A stretch of 64,000 bases of DNA. Origin: Prosopocoilus inquinatus (Eukaryota; Arthropoda; Insecta; Coleoptera; Lucanidae). Below the pieces are notes generated by a model. That model did no database searches. It had not been told where the DNA came from and saw only the letters and a program-made list of their open reading frames with translations. Location: the NCBI GenBank assembly GCA_036172665.1, contig CM069877.1:23523001-23587000 (forward strand), read 5' to 3'. The position numbers and the translations under genes were made by a program. This document shows positions 46,121 to 58,860 of the stretch, in pieces (position 1 is the stretch's first letter; each line of letters starts with the position of its first letter).

Positions 46121-47460
46121 TAAAGTCGGCATATATGGAATACCCATTCTTTGGGCCGTCATAAATACTGAACTAAGATACTAAATACTCAGATATTTTA
46201 ATTAAAAATACTTTATGTTGTTTTCCAGCGGTTATATATAATAAATTTAAGAAATACATATTTTTGGGGAAAATTCTCAAACAAATTAAAAAAACTGCAT
46301 TTTCATGATATTATTTAAAATGGCGGATAATATAGAATATGAAATGATGATATGAAATAAGAGAAAATATGCAATACTTTAAGTTAATAAGGTAAAATAT
46401 CAACTGTTGTACTAATCTACACTATAACAAACTAACTTTGGTGTAATTTTAAAAAATACGCCAAAATACATTTTTCTCGTACCGCGCGAAAACTTCCAAA
46501 ACGATAAATTCACAAAATCATGTACTGTAAAGTTATGCAGTCTTACCAGCTAAGAACCTCTGTAGTAATGACCTATAACACCGAAACTCATGTTAATGCC
46601 AGAGTCGTTTAACAGATGGCGCTTCTTATTTCAAAAATACTGTGTATTTCATATTAGCCCGATCTATTCCATATATGTATGCTAACTTTACTCTACATAT
46701 TTTCTTGGATTAAAAAAAAAATACTTAATTCCTAATTCAAAATATAGGTACATGTTTATGTTGTTTTGTTTATTTGCATTTCCATTTTTTTACGATATTT
46801 AAGTTTAAAAAAAATGTGTATTTATTTTAGTAGACCTTTGCATTAACAAGAGTTTTTAATGCGTAACAGGAGCTAATTGTAATTAACAGACAAAACGTTA
46901 ACAGCTAGAACAAATTAACATTATACAGAAGATCAAATTAAAGAATTTTTCTTAATAAATTTTAGGGAAAAATCAGTAACTAGAAAGTTATAAGAGTTTA
47001 ATGTGAAATTAATTAACAAGTAAAAGTTACTACTTGTAGTAATATTTTACGTTTTAAATTTTGGTATTTACAACCATTTAAAAAAAATCTAGTCTCGTAA
47101 AAGTTACGGATATTTCATTTTTGTGTCAATTAAAGAAGAAATTAAGAAACTTAACTCACTTTTTTAGGGTTTTGGTCAAAAACGAATTAAGAGAAAAGCT
47201 ATATTTTGATCTTGTACAGCTGCCCTATCAATCTCCTCCGTACGTTATAAAATAAATTAATAAAAGTAAATCAAACCCTAATAATTTCAAGCTCAAATAT
47301 CATGAAAAGTATGAAACCAAATAAAGACAAACTACAAATTGTTGGAATTAGGAATCTTTCTTAATTCAAAAAAATATGTTGCGAGTAGAACATGAATGCT
47401 TCTACGGACGTCATCCATGATTGAATTGGCTACCGGTTGAAAACACGTCATTATTATTTC

Positions 47461-47529
47461 TTCCACTGCCGTCATTTCGCCCTTCATTGTAGAAGAACCT
47501 CCTCAGGACTGATATTGCTGGCTGTAGCC
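47461..47529 (-). other. Degenerate hammerhead-like block, with 30-bp duplication
   Basis: Minus strand: CTGAGGA, one extra G, then GTTCTTC/GAAGGGC as helix II around TACAAT, then GAAA. Helix III and the cleavage triplet do not fit. The right-arm copy (near 49828) has CCGAGGA, which breaks the core. A 31-bp piece ending CTGGCTGTAGC is duplicated just inside the left arm (to 47559). Probably a Penelope terminal-repeat relic. Confidence 0.35.
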
Positions 47530-47780
47530 ACTCCTCAGGACTGATATTGCTGGCTGTAGCATGGTGGGGGTACACTTCCCCGCTAATGTCCATCCCTGAA
47601 CTAAATTTACAACTTTTTCTCTACCTTTGGTAAGTAAATAAGTTTTTCTCTTTCATTTTGGCGCAGTATTTGCAATGAAGAGTTGATTCTGTAATTTAGC
47701 ACAAATAAAAAATCTGAAGCTTCACTATAAAAAATACTAATATTTTAGAAAAAAAACTGTAAAGCTTAAAGTTATGAATA

Positions 47781-47945
47781 TACAGGGTCTCCTGAGTTGA
47801 GTGGCCTATTAAAAGTTCTCGGGGAACATTCTGAAAATTAACTGCCCTAGGAGGAAGTGATCTTTCAGATTTTCATTTTCACTTTTATATCACTTCCGGT
47901 TATACCGGAAGTCGCCATTAACTTTCTTATTTTAAATGGAATGCG
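47781..47945. repeat. TACAGGGTCTCC MITE end
   Basis: Begins TATACAGGGTCTCCTGAGTT and includes TCACTTCCGGTTATACCGGA; inverted relative of 2405-2603. Confidence 0.65.
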
Positions 47946-48457
47946 TTTAATACAAGTAAGAGTGAGATAATAGATATACCGGTATATACCGTCCCAATTA
48001 TCGTAAACGCCTATAATTTCATGATCAATGTTGAATTGATTGACATGCGTTGAACCACGGCCGTCTCTATTTAACAGACCGGAGTAGTGGCGATTTGTCA
48101 ACATTTCGTGTCGGCCTATGATCATTATTTTTGGTCTTATCGTTGATCTGTGGTAGTTCTGTTTTGTATTACTTGTTCTGTTTTTCTAAAATCTAATTTG
48201 TAACCATTTTGGGCAATTAAATTCGATTCAAATAAGTCACATTAACTTCCCCATTCTATAACTTTTTTCGAATCGAATCAGCTATTTAATACTATCGTAA
48301 TACTAATATAGTGGAAATTGTGAGTAAAATAAATTAGTTTTTTTTAATATCTACGTCTACAATTAATAATCTTTTTAACATTCTATTAAACATTTTAGTA
48401 CAGAATTAGAGCAACATTATAACGTACAGTTCAATTCAGGAAAGAAGACAAGCACGT

Positions 48458-48852
48458 CATATACTGAACTCGTCTGTTTCAAATAATTGCACTACGTTAA
48501 TCAGCACTATGTGAATTTTCATGTATCTGTAATAATGTCGAAAGCAAACAACACAGTAGACAAAAAAGAGTTTCCTGTAATGATTATTACTAAAAATGGT
48601 ATTGATTCACATCAATTCAACATTGAAAATTTTTTAAAGCTTTCGTATTTAACAAGCCTAAGGCTTTGGTAAAATTTGTGAATTTGTATTTAATGAATAC
48701 CATTTTGAGAAATAATAATTACAGAAAACGGTTTTTTTGTCTATTATTTTTTGCTTTCAACTATATATCATTAAATCAACTTCAAATACGAAATTAATAA
48801 TAGTGTTGATTAACGTTGTGTAATTGTTTGAAACAGACGAGTTCCGTATATG
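48458..48852. repeat. Foldback with an inner TACAGTTGAAA MITE
   Basis: Outer arms CATATACTGAACTCGTCTGTTTC..CTACGTTAATCAGCAC and their inverse (48803-48852). The inner MITE (about 48537-48768) has a decayed left end and CTTTCAACTATA on the right. Confidence 0.7.
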
Positions 48853-49154
48853 ACTTGCATGTATTCTTTTTTGAATTGAACAGTACTAAACGGCGTCAAA
48901 CCATTTTACGCAAAAAGTTGGTCAACTTTCAAGCCCACCATTACGGCTTCGTACTTAACTTCCGGTATATAAATAATACAACATATATGTCAAAAGAAAC
49001 ATATTCATAGTTAATGATATAATTACTTCAAATTTATCCATTTGTGGCACAAGTTATTTCCATTTTTAGGTCAGATTGTTGTTCTTTGACGCCATTCCAC
49101 GCCGCATTAATATGTGCATTATCTGCGCATGTCTCTTGAAGTGATGTTTGACAT

Positions 49155-49436
49155 AGTGATGCGACGAGTCGCAGTTTTTAAGAATCGAGTCGACTCGAAT
49201 ACTTTTATAAAAGAATCGAGTCTTGACTCGAGTCAAGAGAGTCGAGTCCAGATCAAAAGACTCGAGTACTTGGCTGAAAATCGCCGTTTGAAAGAATCGA
49301 GTCGACTCGAGTCAATTGACTCGAGTTCAGATAAAAGTACTCGAGTACTCGAATTGAACTCAGGACTCGCCGTTTTAAAGAATGTAATAAACTTGAACTT
49401 TTTTTATAAAAAATGCGAGTTTTGACTCGAGTCCAC
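49155..49436. repeat. ACTCGAGT-array fragment, separate from the arms
   Basis: Begins TAGTGATGCGACGAGTCG like the giant repeat's ends but then diverges; dense GACTCGAGT palindromes; ends GTTTTGACTCGAGTCCACA. A second member of the same terminus family. Confidence 0.65.
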
Positions 49437-51218
49437 ATTAAAAATTTCGAACATTTAACTAAACCCGGAAATATAAGTACTCATGACGTTACTTTTTTAC
49501 TGCTACTAGAATCGATAGAATAAAGGTGCAGTGTTTTTGTTTACATTTTTAACGTTATCAATACTCTTTAGATACGTATATCAAAATATGTAAAATGTAA
49601 CTTTTAGGAATTTGTTTGAATCAAGAAATTATGAAGAAAAAATTAAACAAGTGCCGATCGGAAACCCAAATGACTGATTCCGTTTGGAACCGCATCAAGA
49701 TATTTCCTACGCCGACGTTTTGCTCTTCATTGCAGAAGAAATTCCTCAGAGCTGCTAATGGTGTTCTATTGCTTCCCGTCAGTTTCAACGACTAGGAAAA
49801 AGCTACAGCCAGCAATATTAGTCCCGAGGAGGTTCTTCTACAATGAAGGGCGAAATGACGGCAGTGGAAGAAATAATAATGACGTGTTTTCAACCGGTAG
49901 CCAATTCAATCATGGATGACGTCCGTAGAAGCATTCATGTTCAACTCGTAATATATTTTTTTGAATTAAGAAAGATTCCTAATTCCAACAATTTGTAGTT
50001 TGTCTTTATTTGGTTTCATACTTTTCATGACATTTGAGCTTGAAATTATTAGGGTTTGATTTACTTTTATTAATTTATTTTATAACGTACGGAGGAGATT
50101 GATAGGGCATCTGTAGAAGATCAAAATATAGCTTTTCTCTTAATTCGTTTTTGACCAAAACCCTAAAAAAGTGACAGTTAAGTTTCTTAATTTCTTCTTT
50201 AATTGACACAAAAATGAAATATCCGTAACTTTTACGAGACTAGATTTTTTTAAATGGTTGTAAATACCAAAATTTAAAACGTAAAATATTAATACAAGTA
50301 GTAACTTACTTGTTAATCAATTTCACATTAAACTCTTATCACTTTCTAGTTACTGATTTTTTAAGTTTTATCAAGAAAGTTTATTAAGAAAAATTCTTTA
50401 ATTTGATCTTCTCTATAATGTTAATTTGTTCTAGCTGTTAACGTTTTGTCTGTTAATTACAATTAGCTCCTGTTACGCATTAAAAACTCTTGTTAATGCA
50501 AAGGTCTACTAAAATAAATACACATTTTTTTTAAACTTAAATATCGTAAAAAAATGGAAATGCAAATAAACAAAACAACATAAACATGTACCTATATTTT
50601 GAATTAGGAATTAAGTATTTTTTTTTTAATCCAAGAAAATATGTAGAGTAAAGTTAGCATACATATATGGAATAGATCGGGCTAATATGAAATACACAGT
50701 ATTTTTGAAATAAGAAGCGCCATCTGTTAAACGACTCTGGCATTAACATGAGTTTCGGTGTTATAGGTCATTACTACAGAGGTTCTTAGCTGGTAAGACT
50801 GCATAACTTTACAGTACATGATTTTGTGAATTTATCGTTTTGGAAGTTTTCGCGCGGTACGAGAAAAATGTATTTTGGCGTATTTTTTAAAATTACACCA
50901 AAGTTAGTTTGTTATAGTGTAGATTAGTACAACAGTTGATATTTTACCTTATTAACTTAAAGTATTGCATATTTTCTCTTATTTCATATCATCATTTCAT
51001 ATTCTATATTATCCGCCATTTTAAATAATATCATGAAAATGCAGTTTTTTTAATTTGTTTGAGAATTTTCCCCAAAAATATGTATTTCTTAAATTTATTA
51101 TATATAACCGCTGGAAAACAACATAAAGTATTTTTAATTAAAATATCTGAGTATTTAGTATCTTAGTTCAGTATTTATGACGGCCCAAAGAATGGGTATT
51201 CCATATATGCCGACTTTA

Positions 51219-51448
51219 CAGTTGAAAGCAAAAAAAGTAGACAATTTACAGTTTCCTATAATTATTCTTTCTGAAAATGGTAGTGATTAAAGACGATTTC
51301 ATAAATAACTTTAAACAAAGATAAAATCTTTCAAAATTAACAAGTTTAAAACTGTGGTAAAATCTGTGAATTCGGCTTTACTCTATAGCATTTTGAGGAA
51401 GAATAATTACAGGAAACAGTAATTTGTCTACTTTTTTGTTTTCAACTG
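51219..51448. repeat. TACAGTTGAAA foldback MITE in right arm
   Basis: Mirror copy of 45891-46120. Confidence 0.8.
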
Positions 51449-52400
51449 TATATTGAACGTTCCGTTTAAAATAACAAAGTTCATTCTATATTTTACTTGA
51501 TTTCCGATCGTCACGTGTTTTCTTTATTAATGTATTCTGGCGATTGAGATAAATTTAAAATTTTGTAACAATGTAATATTATTTGCTAAGTTTCATAATA
51601 AAGTGTGCAGGCTCTGTGTAAAATAAAAAGAAAAACTTATTTACTATGTAATTGCATGTTTAGTTGAATTAAAATTATTTTCTTTAAAAGAAAACAAAAT
51701 ATAGAATATAGAGCCACAAATTATTCATTAAATGAGTATGAGTCTTCAGTTTTTATTTAACAATATTTAACAGCCTTGTCAGTTACAAAAAACTGTACTC
51801 CCTTTGAAATTTTAGAACTTATTCATTTTTTATGTAATCTTTTTCATAAAATATAAAAAAAAAAACAATGACCGCCGCCAAGCCGCCCCGATATCAAGCG
51901 TCTGACTGTCACAGTAAGTTATTGCGGCAGTCGACTGTTTTAGCAAAAGCATAGTACTTCTAAAACGAATGAAACTTGTCACGCATAATCTCAATTCTAA
52001 ACTTGGTACTCATTCACTCGTTACCAACTGACAAGGAGGCTCTATAAAGAGAATCCAATAAAATCCAGTCTGACATCGAGTCTACTCGACTCGTTATTTA
52101 ATTCTAAAGCCGGTACTCGAATTTCTTGAATCGAACTCGAGTTGACTCGAGTTTCGCTGACTCGGTGTCACTGCAATAGTTACTCAAGTAGAACGAATAC
52201 CTTTGGGACTCGAGTCTACAAATTCTAAAGTCGATACTCGAGTACTTGTATCGTATTCGAGTCGACTCGAGTACTGCTGACTCGGGTTCACAGAATTAGT
52301 TACTCGAGTACAATGAGTACCTTTGAGAATCGAGTCTGATAGCGAGTCTACTCGACTCGTCGCATCGCTCAGATACAGAATAAGGCGTGGCGTAAGTATA

Positions 52401-54097
52401 CAGGGAGATTCGGACAACCCATTGATTAAAAGTTTACGGACTTCTTTGAATTTCTGTTTCATATTTTGCAATTATAAGTTAACGATAAGGATCTATCAAA
52501 ATATAATATTTTAAATTTTCGAACACTTCCGCTTATACCGGAAGTTGCTGTCAACTTTCTTATTTTAAATAGAATACTCCATTTTTTAATGCAATTTTGA
52601 AATATTCATGAATCTAAAAATATCTTGTGCAACATGTGATACAAGAAAAATTAACCCTTTCCGAGGTATTTCCATTTTTTAAAAAAACTCAGACTTGCAG
52701 AACTTTGTTTATAATAGTAGTGCAACAAAAACCACGATCTCAATTTTTGACCTGTAGTAGAATACAGTAACATTCTTTCAGATCATGTCCAGTTTTGCAC
52801 TTGATTGTTTACAGGCTAGTTGAAAAGGAACTTCTATTCGAACTGATTTCAACTGCCGAAGTCATGTTTTTTAAATGGAACGCCTAGTATATTTTTATAC
52901 CATGTGACTTAGGATTAAATGTTCTTTCGTCCTCTATTAGCATTCCCTATACCTGTCTCTTATAGTTGACTCGTTAGCGATGATTTCTTATTTAACACCT
53001 ATTTTTTTCCATTTTTCGGTATTGTTTTTAAATAGTGGGCTATGAAAACTAGAGAAATTATAATTGTTGATATCATTCGTCTAGTAGGAATTGAAAAAAA
53101 ACTATTTAATCGCTACCAAGAACCATGAAATGAATATTCAAACATTGACATATTAAATGTACTTGATGATAAAAAATCGACAACTCAAGAAATTAATAAA
53201 AAAAATTGCTATATCGAAGAAAATACGTTATTACTTAGGTACAATAGAAAGTTATTACTAATAAATAATAGCTGAGGACAACTTAGAACCAACATTATAA
53301 CCAACAATTTGTGTATTATTTTTAAAATTTTTGATTTATTTATTAGTTTTCATAAAATTTTGTTTTGTAGGTGTAAATTTCTGCTTTGTAAATGTGTAAA
53401 AAGTCATACCAAGAATTCTAATACGTGCAGCATACGGTTTCTTTTTAATGAAATTAAAATTACAGTCAGAAATTAATTTAAAAAACCTCAGTTTGTTAAA
53501 TTTTCATACCACGTTATTCAGGAATAATACTGAAAAGTGAAAAAATAGATGTGTCACAGAGAAAATCATGAATAGAAAGAGAAAGATAAGAGATGGGCAT
53601 AGAGAATGCTAATACAGTTCGAACGAACATTTAATTCTGATTCTTATGCTATAAAATATACTATATACTGGATGTTCTATTTAAAAAACAAGTCTTTTCG
53701 ACAGTTAAAATCAGTTCGAATAGAAGTTACTTTTCAACCAGCCCGTAAACAATTTTGTGTAAAATTAGGCATGACCTGAAAGTTCATGAGTACAGCTTAC
53801 TACAGGTCAAAAATTGAAATTATGGCTTTTGTTACACTAGGATGGCAGCATCATAAATGTTACATAAAACATTTCTAGAATTTCAAGAGGATTTCAAGAA
53901 TGCAATAAAAAAATGGGGTATTCCATTAAAAATAACAAAGTTGACAGCAACTTCCGGTAAAAACGGGAGTGCCTGAAAGTTGAAAATATTACATTTTAAT
54001 AGATCATTAGCGCTAACTTACACCCGCAAAATATGAAATAGAAATTCGAAGAAAAAATCCGTAAACATTTAATGAATGGGTTGCCTGAATTTCCCTG
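52401..54097. repeat. TA-flanked foldback, TACAGGGAGATTC family, copy 2
   Basis: Ends TA-CAGGGAGATTCGGACAACCC and inverse CCCTG-TA (54098). Closely follows copy 1 in both arms, but its middle (about 53050-53450) is in the opposite orientation to copy 1's (14580-14960). Confidence 0.8.
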
Positions 54098-54099
54098 TA

Positions 54100-54729
54100 T
54101 ACATTTCCCTGTTTTCCCAATAAAAATGTTGTCTTTTATAAAGAAAAAATTATCAAACTTTGTTAAACTTCAGTATTTATATTTCCAAGCGTGCTTGAAA
54201 AGTCAAAGTCAATAGATATCAACATATTGTCCGTTCAATTCATATCTGCGCTGTCAAACTGAAAGTGTGTGGGCTTGGGTCCCTAGATGTAATTGACGTT
54301 TAATTTGTTTGGGAGGGTTTGGAAACAATAGAAACAAACTCTAATTTTTGTTTGTAATTTCAGATTTTATGTTGCCTGACATAATTTGACAGTAGTGTTT
54401 GGCACTTAGGCGTAAGTTATAAGTTTTATTTTAATGAAAAATGTGATAAGATTGAAGTACCTTTGAAACATCACACTTACGTATAGGTATGTCTAATAAA
54501 GGAAATATACACCCAGTTTCAAACTAAGTCAGTACCATTGCTAACTTTCTTACTTTTACAGCTACAGAGTTGTTCAAATTAGCAAATTGGTTTGATCTGT
54601 TCCGCTCATTACAAATATGAAAACAGGAAAACAATTGAGTGCAACCTCTTCGAGATATCTTTTTTACATGTTTTCTTTTAATGGAACACCTATATATTTT
54701 CATCGTAAACGAAAGAAAATTGAATTTTA
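54100..54729. other. Noncoding, no supported gene
   Basis: AT-rich; ATGGAACACCTATATATT at about 54680 is an inverted MITE terminus. Confidence 0.3.
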
Positions 54730-54802
54730 ATAATAAGTCCCTATATACGCCATATTTGAAAAATGTCTTATAACTGAGATATGTCAACTTAAAATGAATA
54801 AG

Positions 54803-56063
54803 TAGTGCTGGCAAAAACCGATTATTCAGATATTCGAATATCCAAAAACCGATTATTTGAATATTTGAATATCCAAAAACCGATTATTCGGATATTCGAA
54901 TATTCAAATATTCAAAAACCGACTATTCGGATATTTGAAAAACTGTCTTGAATATGTTCAAAAAACGACTATTCGAAAATCGGTTAATTAAGTATTAACA
55001 ACAACTGATTTATAAAAAAACAGACTCCACTGAATTTTATCTCTAAACGCCAATTTTACAATGGCCACATATTTTTGAAATATAATTATGAATTTCGTGA
55101 TACGTTACAGGTTATAGTACAGAAGGAAATGCGATGTACTAGTGGTTTAAAAGTTTGTTATTTGCAAGACAAGAGCGCCACTAATGTTTCTGGTTTTTAT
55201 TCAGATGAAGATGTTTTCAAACATTTCAATTTTGTGCTTCTCATCTCCATTTTAAAGTATTAACTATATTTCTAATTTATAAGGACTCACACATCTAAAA
55301 CTTGACACAAACTCACTAATAATAGTTTTCGTTTTCTTTTTGCTAAATAAGATAAATGTCAGTTATTCTTGTTCTATTTAATGGACAATGTTCAAAAATC
55401 ATAAAAGTAATGCAAATATTTTGTGTTGTAAAAATTCATTATGGTACCGAACAACATCTGTACCATAAATTATGGTATTATGATCTACAATAAACTTTTC
55501 TTGAATTCTCCGAAAGACGGTTGGGTACGGTCGAAAAGGCTACTCACAACAAAAACTAAAATTATTTTAATTCTTCTTCTAATCTTTGGATTAGGTCGTA
55601 CCACTTGACCACTTATATTTTTTTACGTAATGAACATAACAGATAAGATTTCCCTTCAGTTTTTTTTTGTTTAATACTTCCAACATTTTCAATTTTATTT
55701 GAGTTTTAAATTTGCTGTCTCAAATTCCTAAGATTATCTTTAAATGCGTGAAAAAAATAGATACGTAATTGTGTACAGTTATTTGAATTTCAGGTTGGGC
55801 TATTTGAATATTTTTCATCGTTCGAATAACCGGTCATTCGAGTATCCGATTATCCAAAAACCGATATTATTCGAATATCCGGTTATCCAAATACTTGGAT
55901 GGATATTCGAATATCCGATTATCCAAATAATCGGATATTCGAATAACCGATTATCCGGATAACCGGTTATCTGGATAACTGGTTTTCGGTTTTGTTTAAA
56001 ACCTCGGATAATCCAAAACCGGTTAACCGGTTATCCAATAAACCGATTTGGTTGCCAGCACTA
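54803..56063. mobile_element. hAT-like MITE with ATTCGAAT subterminal arrays
   Basis: Ends TAGTGCTGGCAAaaACCGATT and inverted TAGTGCTGGCAACCAAATCGG. Dense ATTCGAATATCC, CCGGATAA and GGTTATCC repeats within ~170 bp of the left and ~260 bp of the right end. Flanked by (A)ATAAG on both sides, a 5-6 bp duplication. No transposase in the middle. Confidence 0.75.
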
Positions 56064-56124
56064 ATAAGAAGCGTCACCTCTTTTGCTCTAATAATATTGA
56101 TTTAATTCATTAACGACCCCTAGT

Positions 56125-56683
56125 GACGTAAAAATACGGTATTTTAGATTATTTTGTACACCCCTACGTGCATTGTATCGTATTTTATCATAACCTAACT
56201 TTATTAAAGAAAGTAGTAGCAATGCAGTAGTAGATAACGTAGTACAGCTAACGACATAAAGTTTTATCCTATGCCTTCTAAACTTGTTAAAATGGTATAA
56301 AGTTGTCTTATACGCATTTTAAAGATGTATAATATAATTTTACATCATTTTAACCATTACAGGATGAGTATAATACCATGCTATACTAGCTACGCTAAGT
56401 TATTTACTACTGCTCACTATTAAAATAGTTAGTAGTTAGTTAGGATAAAATACGATGTAATACACACAAAATTATACAAAATCATTCGAAATATGGTATT
56501 TTATAAACCTGATGTAAAGTTGCGTTTTATACGCATCTCAAAATGCGTATAATACCACCTTACGTGACTAGCTGTATTGGGTTATTCTGTACCATAGGCT
56601 AAGAAGGCTAGGTTATGATAAAGTATGATACATACACGTGGTATGTACAAAATAATCTAAAATACTATTTCTTTACATCATTA
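56125..56683. repeat. Foldback with ~75-bp arms
   Basis: ACGTAAAAATACGGTATTTT..TTGTACACCCCTACGTG and its inverse CACGTGGTATGTACAA..AAAATACTATTTCTTTAC. It and the hAT-like element sit inside a decayed outer pair (54730-54800 and 56737-56803, TATACGCCATATTTGAAAAATGTC). Confidence 0.7.
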
Positions 56684-56809
56684 GAGTTGGCTAAAGAATT
56701 AAATCACAATTATTAAAAAAAGGAGGAGAGGCTTCTTGTCAATTTTAAGTTGATATACATATCTCAGTTATATGACATTTTTCAAATATGGCGTATATAA
56801 GAACCAACC

Positions 56810-57817
56810 ACCAACCAACCGCCAACTCTTCATTAGTAGAAGGGCGGGCCTTTAACTTTGTATACCTGTGTCCACTTTGGGGCCCCGAGCTAACACTATT
56901 TGAGGACTTACCCAATTAACCCAATGTTTTTTTTTGTATCATTGATAAATGATTAAATTACTTACTGTCCTACTTACTGTCATTTAAAACATCCAATACT
57001 ATTACAAACCAACGATTTAAACTTTTGTGTAATTTATATTTTTTAATTTAATTTACATTTCTAATTTTGATACTGAATCCGCCCCTGCATCAGTATTGAG
57101 CTGGTAGCGAGTGAATGAAATTAATCATACACAGTGTTTAACAAAATACTTTTAATAAATTTAAATTTCAACCTTAACCTTTTTCAAAAAAATCATATTA
57201 GGTCTTTAGAACTGAAATTAATAGTCAAAGATTTTTATCAGAGTACAGTTTCTAATGCTCTACCTTAAAAAAAATGTTCGTATCGGATAATAAATATGTT
57301 TTTTCAGGGGTGTTTCCATTCTCAATAGGTCACAGTATATACATATACAGTGTGCCCGAATTTCGTAGGGACAACATGAGTAACTTTTGTATTTGAAGAG
57401 ATAGAGAGACGGTTAAATTAGCAAAAAGGTGCAGGTTTCAGAGCTCTTTAAGAATCCATTTTCAAATTTTACTTGTCATGGCCAAGTTGGTTGAAATTAA
57501 AAAAAAAACAAAATCTTTTGATTTCCTTTATTTAATAAAACCAATTTCAGTTTTGCTAAATTTAACCTCAAAATTTTAAATTGATACCACGTAATTTTTT
57601 TTTTGCTCTTTTAAGAGAGGATTTTAAACCAGTATCACATGTTGTGCCAAAAAGAAAAGAATCTCTTCATTGGCTAAAATTAGCTTAACATTAATAAAAT
57701 ATAAGATCAATTACGAATAAAAACACAATATACTGAATCGTGATTATGGCAATCTCACACTGAAATGCAATAAAATTCATCCAGTACTCAGTATTCCAGT
57801 TTCAGCGTCATATGAAG
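56810..57817. other. Noncoding; MITE terminus at 57.35 kb
   Basis: ACAGTGTGCCCGAATTTCGTAGG at about 57348 looks like a TA-type MITE end. No gene supported. Confidence 0.35.
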
Positions 57818-58222
57818 TGATTTTTCGCGACTAACCGGTTACGAGTGGTTAGGCGAAATAAGTGACCACTACATTTTCGTGACTTACTAGTAACTGTTGA
57901 TATGACGTCACATATGTTACTGCGGTTACTATTTTCCTAACTCGGTCAGAGAGTTGTGTCTCTCTCTTATTCTGTGAGTTCTACACAGAACCGTGGTTCC
58001 GCGTGCTAACCTCAACTTGATTCAATCACAACTTTTTTTTCTAATAGTTAAATACACAATTCATTGTTGGACTGTTGTCAAATTTTAAAATGCAACCGTC
58101 AGAAAGCTTGTAACCGTAACCGTTTCGTTTTTTCGAATCTTACTAACCGTGACGAATTCTCGTGACCGTAACGTCACCACTGCTAACCATGCTATTCGTA
58201 ACCGATTAGTCGCGAAAAATAC
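57818..58222. repeat. Foldback element, ATTTTTCGCGACTAA ends
   Basis: Left ATTTTTCGCGACTAACCGGTTACGA and right its inverse TCGTAACCGATTAGTCGCG. Subterminal GTAACCG/GTTAC repeats on both sides. Possibly hAT-like; target duplication unclear. Confidence 0.7.
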
Positions 58223-58860
58223 CTTATGATAGTTAATATAGTTCAAAAGTATCGGGTGATCAACGGAATTCATAAATGAAAGGGTATCTGTGTGAGAGGG
58301 GATATGATTAATGCTATTTTATCCTGTTTAATTGGAGACAGCGCGAAATGAATAATAAAATAATTAAATTGACAATTGTTATGTTTGAGGTTATGTTCGT
58401 GCTTTGTGGTGTGATGTTTAATGATGAAATAAAATAAGTTTGAAGAAAAAATTGGAAATTATTTTTTAAATTACAATAAATATTCAATGTGTTGTCAGTT
58501 ATCACAATTTTGACTTTACACGTAAAATTTTTAATTCCAAACCGCAAGCCTGTGTTGTCAATTTTATGGTAAATATCGTAGCCTGTTATAATAATAGATT
58601 TAGTTGATCAAATGGGTTCTTGATGCGTATCCATAGGTTTTAAATGGTGATTTTATCATTTCTAGTTGATTTTCTAGCAAATACTGATAGCTATGGCGTA
58701 AAAAGAATCTGCGATGCAGATTTTCTGTTACCACCTAACAAATGTGTTCTGCATATGAAATTGCCGAGTCCGAAAGTCGTACTGTGATGTGGATTCTGAT
58801 TTACTAAAGTGGCCACTAGAGAGTTTATATTATTGACAAGCCTTAGATGCCTTCCATTTT
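58223..58860. other. Noncoding, no supported feature
   Basis: AT-rich; only short frames. Confidence 0.3.

Larger units (their letters stand above)
47529..49801. other. Centre of the giant inverted repeat
   Basis: A mosaic of repeats: a MITE end at 47781-47945, the 39.8-kb-related block at 47940-48003, a nested foldback at 48458-48852, and an ACTCGAGT fragment at 49155-49436. No gene. Confidence 0.5.
44971..52369. repeat. Giant inverted repeat, ~2.56-kb arms
   Basis: Left arm 44971-47528 and right arm 49802-52369 are near-identical inverses around a 2.3-kb centre. Ends read AGYGATGCGACGAGTCGAGT. The outer ~280 bp of each arm is full of ACTCGAGT palindromes. Both arms hold the same MITE (45891-46120; 51219-51448). 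No long coding frame. No convincing target duplication. It may be a giant hAT-type foldback, or a duplication formed by inverted repair. Confidence 0.85.

Noticed and set aside
44960..52380. Target duplication for the giant inverted repeat
   Set aside because: CTGAATT on the left and CAGATAC on the right do not match at any of the usual lengths.
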